Assembly (NCBI RefSeq): GCF_001746365.1
Contig: NZ_MJAJ01000017.1
Location: 62,001-126,000 of the forward strand
DNA from: Streptomyces sp. LUP30
GTDB taxonomy: Bacteria; Actinomycetota; Actinomycetes; Streptomycetales; Streptomycetaceae
Length of the DNA stretch: 64,000 nucleotides
Reading direction: 5' to 3'
Under the pieces are notes generated by a model. The model was not told the origin of the DNA and ran no database searches. It saw only the letters and a program-made list of their open reading frames with translations. The translations under genes and the position numbers were made by a program. Below are positions 57,929 to 64,000 of this stretch, piece by piece (within the stretch, counting starts at the first letter, position 1; each line of letters opens with the position of its first letter).

Positions 57929-59469
57929 GTACCAGCAGTCTCGGCGCGGCCTGGGAGAACCCCCTGCGGGACCCCCGCGACCGGCGCCTGCCCCGCATCG
58001 CGGGCCCCTCGGGCCTGGTGATCTTCGGGGTGACGGGCGACCTGTCCCGCAAGAAACTCATGCCGGCGATCTACGACCTGGCCAACCGCGGTCTGCTCCC
58101 GCCGGGCTTCTCGCTCGTCGGGTTCGCCCGCCGTGACTGGGAGGACCAGGACTTCGCCCAGGTCGTCCATGACGCGGTGCGCGAGCACGCCCGGACCCCG
58201 TTCCGCGAGGAGGTCTGGCAGCAGCTCGCCGAGGGCATGCGGTTCGTCCCCGGCGACTTCGACGACGACACCGCGTTCAAGCAGCTCAAGAGCGCCGTGG
58301 AGGAGCTGGACGCCTCCCGCGGCACGGGCGGCAATTTCGCCTTCTACCTGTCCGTTCCGCCGAAGTTCTTCCCCAAGGTCGTCGAGCAGCTCAAGAAGCA
58401 CGGGCTGGCGAAGGCGCGCAAGGGCGCCTGGCGGCGTGCGGTCATCGAGAAGCCGTTCGGGCACGACCTGGCCAGCGCCCAGGAACTGAACGCGGTCGTG
58501 CACGACGTGTTCGAACCGGACCAGGTCTTCCGCATCGACCACTACCTCGGCAAGGAGACCGTCCAGAACATCCTGGCGCTGCGCTTCGCCAACACGATGT
58601 TCGAGCCGATCTGGAACCGGTCGTACGTCGACCACATCCAGATCACGATGGCCGAGGACATCGGCATCGGCGGGCGGGCCGGCTACTACGACGGCATCGG
58701 CTCGGCCCGTGACGTCATCCAGAACCACCTGCTGCAGCTGATGGCGCTCACCGCGATGGAGGAGCCGGCCTCCTTCGACGCGGCCTCGCTGCTCACGGAG
58801 AAGCTCAAGGTCCTCAGGGCGGTGAAGCTGCCGGAGGACCTGGGCAGCCACACCGTGCGGGCGCAGTACGCGGGAGCCTGGCAGGGCGGCGAGAAGGTGA
58901 GCGGCTACCTGGAGGAGGACGGCATCGACCCGGCCTCCACGACGGACACCTTCGCGGCCGTCAAGCTGGGCGTGGACAACCGCCGCTGGGCGGGCGTCCC
59001 GTTCTATCTGCGCACCGGCAAGCGCCTCGGCCGCCGGGTCACCGAGATCGCGGTCGTCTTCCAGCGGGCGCCGCACTCCCCCTTCGACTCCACCGCCACC
59101 GAGGAGCTCGGGGCCAACGCGATCGTCATCCGCGTCCAGCCGGACGAGGGCATCACGGTCCGCTTCGGCTCCAAGGTCCCCGGCACGTCGATGGAGATCC
59201 GGGACGTCACGATGGACTTCGCCTACGGCGAGTCCTTCACGGAGTCCAGCCCGGAGGCGTACGAGCGGCTCATCCTGGACGTGCTGCTCGGCGACGCCAA
59301 CCTGTTCCCGCGCCACCAGGAAGTGGAAGAGTCCTGGAGGATCCTCGACCCGATCGAGGAGTACTGGGCTCGGCACGGCAGGCCCGCGCAGTACGCCTCG
59401 GGCAGCTGGGGACCCGAGGAAGCCGACGAGATGCTCGCACGAGACGGACGGAGCTGGCGCAGGCCATGA
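57925..59469 (+). CDS. zwf: glucose-6-phosphate 1-dehydrogenase
   Basis: The protein has 514 residues; ATGA overlaps the tal stop. The NADP motif is VIFGVTGDLSRKKL, and the active site is RIDHYLGKETVQN with the catalytic His (about 204). EKPFGHD and the C-terminal YERLILDVLLGD are also typical. It starts the oxidative branch by making NADPH. The stop overlaps opcA. Confidence 0.97.
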   Translation: MSTSSLGAAWENPLRDPRDRRLPRIAGPSGLVIFGVTGDLSRKKLMPAIYDLANRGLLPPGFSLVGFARRDWEDQDFAQVVHDAVREHARTPFREEVWQQLAEGMRFVPGDFDDDTAFKQLKSAVEELDASRGTGGNFAFYLSVPPKFFPKVVEQLKKHGLAKARKGAWRRAVIEKPFGHDLASAQELNAVVHDVFEPDQVFRIDHYLGKETVQNILALRFANTMFEPIWNRSYVDHIQITMAEDIGIGGRAGYYDGIGSARDVIQNHLLQLMALTAMEEPASFDAASLLTEKLKVLRAVKLPEDLGSHTVRAQYAGAWQGGEKVSGYLEEDGIDPASTTDTFAAVKLGVDNRRWAGVPFYLRTGKRLGRRVTEIAVVFQRAPHSPFDSTATEELGANAIVIRVQPDEGITVRFGSKVPGTSMEIRDVTMDFAYGESFTESSPEAYERLILDVLLGDANLFPRHQEVEESWRILDPIEEYWARHGRPAQYASGSWGPEEADEMLARDGRSWRRP

Positions 59470-60401
59470 AGATCGACCTGACCGACACCACTGCAAGCAA
59501 GATCAACAAGGCGCTGGTGAAGGGTCGCCGCGCGATCGGCACACCGGCCGTGGGCATGGTCCTGACGATGGTCATCGTCACGGACGAGGAGAACGCCTAC
59601 GACTCGATCAAGGCGGCCGAGGAGGCCTCGCACGAGCACCCCTCGCGCACCCTGGTCGTCATCAAGCGGCACGCCCGCAGCCCGCGCGACCGCACCAACT
59701 CCCACCTCGACGCCGAGGTGCGGGTGGGCGCCGACGCGGGAACCGGCGAGACCGTCGTCCTGCGCACGTACGGCGAGGTGTCCGACCACGCGGACTCCGT
59801 CGTGCTGCCGCTGCTGCTGCCGGACGCGCCCGTCGTCGTGTGGTGGCCCGTGGACGCGCCGGCCAATCCCGCCAAGGACCCGCTGGGCGCGCTGGCCCAG
59901 CGCAGGATCACAGACCTGTACGCCGTCGAGAACCCGCTGGCGACCCTGGACGCCCGGATCCGCTCCTACGCCCCGGGCGACACCGACCTCGCCTGGACCC
60001 GGCTGACCCCGTGGCGCTCGATGCTGGCGGCTGCGCTGGACCAGGCCCGGGTGCCGATCGTCTCGGGCGCGGTGGAGGCCGAGGCGGACAACCCCGCCGC
60101 CGAGCTGCTGGCCCGCTGGCTGGAGGCGCGGCTGAAGGTCACGATCGACCGCGTCGTCACCGCCGGGCCGGTCGTCACGGCCGTGCGCCTGGGCACCGCG
60201 GACGGCGACATCGTCATCGACCGCCCCGAGGGCCCGCTGGCCACGCTCACCCTGCCGGGCCAGCCTTCGCGCACCCTCGCGCTGAAGGTCCGCACCACCT
60301 CCGAACTCATCGCCGAGGAGCTCAGGCGCCTCGACGCGGACGAGATGTACGCCGTCGCCCTGCGAGGCGAGGCCACCAAGGAGACCCCCTCTCATGTCTG
60401 A
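59466..60401 (+). CDS. opcA: glucose-6-phosphate dehydrogenase assembly protein OpcA
   Basis: The protein has 311 residues. It begins KIDLTDTTASKINKALVKGR and contains SRTLVVIKRHA, VVVWWPVDAPAN and a WTRLTPWRSMLA motif, all OpcA features. It activates or assembles Zwf and is found right after zwf in actinobacteria and cyanobacteria. It overlaps both neighbours. Confidence 0.95.
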   Translation: MKIDLTDTTASKINKALVKGRRAIGTPAVGMVLTMVIVTDEENAYDSIKAAEEASHEHPSRTLVVIKRHARSPRDRTNSHLDAEVRVGADAGTGETVVLRTYGEVSDHADSVVLPLLLPDAPVVVWWPVDAPANPAKDPLGALAQRRITDLYAVENPLATLDARIRSYAPGDTDLAWTRLTPWRSMLAAALDQARVPIVSGAVEAEADNPAAELLARWLEARLKVTIDRVVTAGPVVTAVRLGTADGDIVIDRPEGPLATLTLPGQPSRTLALKVRTTSELIAEELRRLDADEMYAVALRGEATKETPSHV

Positions 60402-62034
60402 CACCCCCCGGCTCGACCAGCGGCCCGAGTGGACCGCCCTGGCGGACCACCGCGCCCAGCGGCAGGAGCATCTGCGCGACCTGTTCGCCACGGACCCCGA
60501 GCGCGCCCAGCGGTACGTGGTGCGCGTCGGCGACCTGCGCATCGACTACTCCAAGCACCTGATCACCGACGAGACCCTCGCCCTGCTGCACGAACTCGCG
60601 GCCGCCACCGATGTGTTCGGACTGCGCGACGCCATGTTCGACGGCAGGAAGATCAACATCACCGAGGGCCGCGCGGTCCTGCACACCGCGCTGCGCGCCC
60701 CGGCCGACGCGGTCGTCGAGGTCGACGGCGAGAACGTCGTCCCCGGGGTCCACGCCGTGCTCGGCAAGATGAGCGCCTTCGCCGAGCGTGTCCGCTCCGG
60801 TGAGTGGACCGGCCACACGGGCCGCCGCATCCGCAACGTCGTCAACATCGGCATCGGCGGCTCCGACCTGGGCCCGGCCATGGCGTACGAGGCCCTGCGG
60901 GCCTACTCGGACCGGGAGCTGACGTTCCGTTTCGTGTCCAACGTCGACGGCGCCGACCTGCACGAGGCCGTACGGGACCTCGACCCGGCCGAGACGCTGT
61001 TCATCGTCGCGTCCAAGACCTTCACCACGATCGAGACGATCACCAACGCCACCTCGGCCCGCTCCTGGCTGCTCGACGGCCTGGACGGGGAGGACAAGGC
61101 CGTCGCGAAGCACTTCGTCGCGCTGTCCACGAACGCCGAGAAGGTCGCCGGCTTCGGCATCGACACGGCCAACATGTTCGAGTTCTGGGACTGGGTCGGC
61201 GGCCGCTACTCCTTCGACTCGGCGATCGGCCTCTCGCTGATGATCGCCATCGGCCCGGAGCGCTTCCGCGAGCTGCTCGACGGGTTCAGGATCGTCGACG
61301 ACCATTTCCGCACCGCCCCCGCCGAGTCCAACGCGCCTGTGATCCTGGGCCTGCTGGGCATCTGGTACGGCAACTTCTTCGACGCGCAGTCGCACGCCGT
61401 GCTGCCCTACAGCCACTACCTGTCCAAGTTCACCGCCTACCTCCAGCAGCTGGACATGGAGTCCAACGGCAAGTCGGTGGACCGCGAGGGCCGGCCGGTG
61501 CGATGGCAGACCGGTCCGGTGGTGTGGGGCACGCCCGGCACCAACGGCCAGCACGCGTACTACCAGTTGATCCACCAGGGCACGAAGCTGATCCCGGCCG
61601 ACCTGATCGGCTTCGCCCGGCCCGTCGGCGAGCTCAGCGACGAACTCAAGGCACAGCACGACCTGTTGACGGCCAACCTGTTCGCGCAGGGGCAGGCCCT
61701 CGCCTTCGGCAAGACCGCCGACGAGGTCCGCGCGGAGGGCGTGCCCGAGGAGCAGGTCGCGCACCGCACCTTCCAGGGCGACCACCCCACCACCACGATC
61801 CTCGCGCCGGAGCTGACCCCGTCGGTCCTCGGCCAGCTCATCGCCCTCTATGAGCACAAGGTGTTCGTGCAGGGCGCGGTCTGGGACATCGACTCCTTCG
61901 ACCAGTGGGGCGTGGAACTCGGCAAGGTCCTCGCCAAGCGCGTCGAACCCGCGCTCACCGAGGGCGCCGAGGTGCCCGGTCTCGATCCCTCCACCGCCGC
62001 CCTCGTCGCCGCCTACCGCGAACTCAGGAAGTAG
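60394..62034 (+). CDS. pgi: glucose-6-phosphate isomerase
   Basis: The protein has 546 residues. It has NIGIGGSDLGPAMAYEAL, SNVDGADLHEAVRDLDP, the signature WVGGRYSFDSAIGLSLMIAI and LPYSHYLSKFTAYLQQL with the catalytic residues. It interconverts glucose and fructose 6-phosphate, so it can feed fructose 6-phosphate from tkt/tal back to zwf in a cyclic pathway. It overlaps opcA by 8 bases and occupies the place that pgl has in some Streptomyces clusters. Confidence 0.97.
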   Translation: MSDTPRLDQRPEWTALADHRAQRQEHLRDLFATDPERAQRYVVRVGDLRIDYSKHLITDETLALLHELAAATDVFGLRDAMFDGRKINITEGRAVLHTALRAPADAVVEVDGENVVPGVHAVLGKMSAFAERVRSGEWTGHTGRRIRNVVNIGIGGSDLGPAMAYEALRAYSDRELTFRFVSNVDGADLHEAVRDLDPAETLFIVASKTFTTIETITNATSARSWLLDGLDGEDKAVAKHFVALSTNAEKVAGFGIDTANMFEFWDWVGGRYSFDSAIGLSLMIAIGPERFRELLDGFRIVDDHFRTAPAESNAPVILGLLGIWYGNFFDAQSHAVLPYSHYLSKFTAYLQQLDMESNGKSVDREGRPVRWQTGPVVWGTPGTNGQHAYYQLIHQGTKLIPADLIGFARPVGELSDELKAQHDLLTANLFAQGQALAFGKTADEVRAEGVPEEQVAHRTFQGDHPTTTILAPELTPSVLGQLIALYEHKVFVQGAVWDIDSFDQWGVELGKVLAKRVEPALTEGAEVPGLDPSTAALVAAYRELRK

Positions 62035-62043
62035 TGAACTGAC

Positions 62044-62934
62044 ATGACATCGATGCAGCTGGGTCTGATCGGTCTCGGCAAGATGGGCGGCAACATGCGC
62101 GAGCGCATCCGCCGGGCCGGCCACACCGTCGTCGGATACGACCGCAACCCCGAACTCTCCGACGTCAAGGACCTCGCCGAACTGGTCGGACAGCTCCAGG
62201 CGCCGCGCACCGTCTGGGTGATGGTCCCCGCCGGCGGCCCGACGCAGTCCGTCGTCGACGAGCTCGGCGAGCTGCTGGAGGCCGGCGACACCGTGGTGGA
62301 CGGCGGCAACTCCCGCTGGACGGACGACGAGAAGCACGCCGCGGAACTCGGCGCCAAGGGCATCGGCTTCGTCGACGCCGGTGTCTCCGGCGGCGTGTGG
62401 GGCCTCAAGAACGGCTACGCGCTGATGGTCGGCGGCGAGAAGGAGCACGTCGACCGGCTGCAGCCGATCTTCGACGCGCTCAAGCCCGAGGGCCCCTACG
62501 GTTATGTCCACGCCGGCAAGGTCGGCGCCGGGCACTTCTCGAAGATGGTCCACAACGGCATCGAGTACGCCATGATGCAGGCGTACGCCGAGGGCTGGGA
62601 GCTGCTGGAGAAGGTCGACTCCGTGGACAACGTCCGCGAGGTCTTCCGGTCCTGGCAGGAGGGCACGGTCATCCGGTCCTGGCTGCTGGACCTCGCGGTC
62701 AACGCCCTCGACGAGGACACCCACCTGGACAAGCTGCGCGGCTACGCCGAGGACTCCGGCGAGGGACGCTGGACCGTCGAGGCGGCCATCGACAACGCCG
62801 TGCCGCTGCCGGCCATCACCGCGTCCCTCTTCGCGCGGTTCGCCTCCCGTCAGGACGACTCGCCGCAGATGAAGATGATCGCGGCGCTGCGCAACCAGTT
62901 CGGCGGCCACGCCGTCGAGTCGGCGAAGAAGTAG
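62044..62934 (+). CDS. gnd: 6-phosphogluconate dehydrogenase, short decarboxylating type
   Basis: The protein has 296 residues, the short form (YqeC/GntZ-like) rather than the 470-residue form. It has GLIGLGKMGGNMRERI, VDGGNSRWTDDEKHA, DAGVSGGVWGLKNGYALMVG and the catalytic Lys/Asn in GHFSKMVHNGIEYAMMQA. It oxidises and decarboxylates 6-phosphogluconate to ribulose 5-phosphate. Short forms often favour NAD, which cannot be settled here. Confidence 0.94.
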   Translation: MTSMQLGLIGLGKMGGNMRERIRRAGHTVVGYDRNPELSDVKDLAELVGQLQAPRTVWVMVPAGGPTQSVVDELGELLEAGDTVVDGGNSRWTDDEKHAAELGAKGIGFVDAGVSGGVWGLKNGYALMVGGEKEHVDRLQPIFDALKPEGPYGYVHAGKVGAGHFSKMVHNGIEYAMMQAYAEGWELLEKVDSVDNVREVFRSWQEGTVIRSWLLDLAVNALDEDTHLDKLRGYAEDSGEGRWTVEAAIDNAVPLPAITASLFARFASRQDDSPQMKMIAALRNQFGGHAVESAKK

Positions 62935-62943
62935 GCGAGGAGC

Positions 62944-63531
62944 GTGGGGGATCTCCTGCTGGTCCGCCACGGGGAGACGGAGTGGAGCAGGTCGGGACAG
63001 CACACCAGCTTCACCGACCTGCCGCTCACCGAACACGGCGAGGAACAGGCCAAGTCCCTCGCCGCGCTCCTCTCGGGCCGGACCTTCGCACTCGCCCTGA
63101 CCAGCCCGCTGCACCGGGCGATACGCACCGCCGAGCTCGCCGGAGTCGCCGGACTCTCCGTCGAACCCGACCTGCACGAGTGGGACTACGGGGGCTACGA
63201 GGGCGTCACCACCGTCGACATCCACCGCACCCGCCCCGACTGGGACCTGTGGTCCCACGGGGTTCCGCCGGGCCCGCAGGGCCGTCCCGGTGAGTCGCCC
63301 GAGCAGATCGGCCGGCGCGCCGACCGGGTGCTGGCCCGGGTGGGCCCGGCCCTCGACGGCGGTGACGTCGTCCTCGTCGCCCACTCGCACTTCCTCCGGG
63401 TGCTGACGGCCAGGCGTCTCGGCCTGCCGCCGGCCGAGGGCCGGTTGTTCCAACTGGCCACCGGCACGGTCAGCCGTCTGTCGACGGAGCACGAGCGGCC
63501 CGTGATCGCCGAATGGAACATACGGGCATAG
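62944..63531 (+). CDS. histidine phosphatase family protein
   Basis: The protein has 195 residues with a GTG start 9 bases after the gnd stop and AGGAG upstream. The catalytic motif LLVRHGETEWS has His9; the second His is in VVLVAHSHFLRVL, with the acid Glu in LHEWDYGGYEG. It is probably a phosphoglycerate-mutase-like sugar phosphatase that works with the preceding pathway. Confidence 0.92.
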   Translation: MGDLLLVRHGETEWSRSGQHTSFTDLPLTEHGEEQAKSLAALLSGRTFALALTSPLHRAIRTAELAGVAGLSVEPDLHEWDYGGYEGVTTVDIHRTRPDWDLWSHGVPPGPQGRPGESPEQIGRRADRVLARVGPALDGGDVVLVAHSHFLRVLTARRLGLPPAEGRLFQLATGTVSRLSTEHERPVIAEWNIRA

Positions 63532-63573
63532 CCGGTTGACACCGCTCGGAGAGGCCCGCCAGAGTCGCGGCTG

Positions 63574-64000
63574 ATGGAGATCGACGATCTGACACCGGCC
63601 GAACAACGAGTCTGGCGGGCCTTCGCCACGGGCGCCACCGTGGACTTCCGCGACGGAGCCGCGGGCGGGCCGGGCCCCGACCGCGGGCCCGAACCGGCCG
63701 TGCGCGCCGCCGTGTTGCGTGCGCTGCTCCTCAACGGCCCGCACGAACCGGGCGAAGTGGCGGCCCTCAAGGTCATGGGGGCCCGGATCACCGGGCAGTT
63801 GGATCTGCGGTACGCGGTCGTCGGCAGCGTCGTCCGGCTCAACCACTGTCGCTTCGACGCCGTGCCGCGCCTGGCCGGGGCCCACCTCAACTACCTGAAC
63901 CTGCGCGACTGCGCGCTGCCCGGTCTCGCGGCGGCGCGCAGCCGGATCGACGGCAGCCTGAGACTGACGCGCTGCCGGATCGACGGCCCGGTGCAGCTCG
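63574..64000 (+). CDS. repeat-rich protein, cut by the right edge
   Basis: The frame from the ATG at 63574 is open for 142 codons to the window end. After a helical front (LTPAEQRVWRAFATGATVDF) come short repeated strands of the type VRLNHCRFDAV, LNLRDCALPG, LRLTRCRIDG, a pentapeptide-like beta-helix. The layout resembles Streptomyces proteins annotated as membrane-associated oxidoreductases. No more can be said without the rest. Confidence 0.6.
   Translation, partial: MEIDDLTPAEQRVWRAFATGATVDFRDGAAGGPGPDRGPEPAVRAAVLRALLLNGPHEPGEVAALKVMGARITGQLDLRYAVVGSVVRLNHCRFDAVPRLAGAHLNYLNLRDCALPGLAAARSRIDGSLRLTRCRIDGPVQL

Noticed and set aside
60322..63885. A 1187-codon antisense frame across pgi and gnd
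   Set aside because: The opposite strand has clear enzymes with full active sites. The antisense frame is a third-position GC artefact.
1..64000. CRISPR array
   Set aside because: The only regular repeats are the 60-bp coding repeats, the 11-bp operator array and the 8-bp tandem. None has unique spacers between constant repeats.

Overview
The window looks like a Streptomyces chromosome. It is very GC-rich with strong third-position GC, many GTG starts, many 4-bp stop/start overlaps (GTGA, ATGA), twin-arginine signal peptides, LacI-type operators, and the actinobacterial pentose-phosphate operon with opcA. The left part (1 to about 26.7 kb) is a resident siphovirus-type prophage that is cut by the left edge. 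The rest is host chromosome. No integrase, tRNA or attachment site is visible, so the exact prophage border, somewhere between about 26.5 and 30.0 kb, is not resolved.

Prophage layout. Positions 2-1903 hold head-tail joining and tail-terminator genes. The major tail tube protein (1907-2461) is followed by a tail assembly chaperone pair joined by a -1 frameshift (2499-3271). Then come a 1601-residue tape measure protein, a distal tail protein, a large fibronectin-type tail-tip or fibre protein, and two more tail-tip genes (to 13730). A run of 17 genes on the opposite strand (21095 down to 13727), almost all overlapping by 1-4 bp, encodes two NAD-dependent epimerase-like proteins, three glycosyltransferase-like proteins and a set of small membrane or Cys-rich proteins. 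It looks like a phage-carried sugar-synthesis and glycan-transfer operon. Back on the + strand are a papain-like cysteine peptidase, an amidase endolysin, holin-like membrane proteins, a membrane-anchored collagen-like protein, and a second fibre module that includes a protein with ten exact 20-residue repeats (to 26465).

Border region (26.5-30.0 kb). It holds a probable leaderless small gene, an XRE-type regulator whose coding sequence carries 16 CTCGAG sites in about 1 kb, two small Cys-rich Streptomyces proteins, a second small XRE repressor, a small conserved gene, a very strong terminator and a G-rich non-coding tract.

Host chromosome. Positions 30.0-46.3 kb form a glycan-use locus: GH38 alpha-mannosidase, GH4 glycosidase and a DeoR repressor on the - strand; diverging from them a PfkB kinase, an ABC sugar importer (lipoprotein plus two permeases, no ATPase gene, as is usual where Streptomyces share the MsiK ATPase), a GH2 beta-galactosidase and two Tat-secreted hydrolases (a metallophosphoesterase and a PHP-domain enzyme). 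Positions 46.5-51.8 kb are an acyl-CoA catabolic cluster (MaoC hydratase, acyl-CoA ligase, amidohydrolase, SDR dehydrogenase) diverging from a MarR and an IclR regulator. A secreted GH16 glucanase (52.1-53.5 kb) sits behind an array of five 11-bp repeats. An AraC-type regulator is followed by the operon tkt-tal-zwf-opcA-pgi-gnd (54.7-62.9 kb), a histidine phosphatase and the start of a repeat-rich protein that runs off the right edge.
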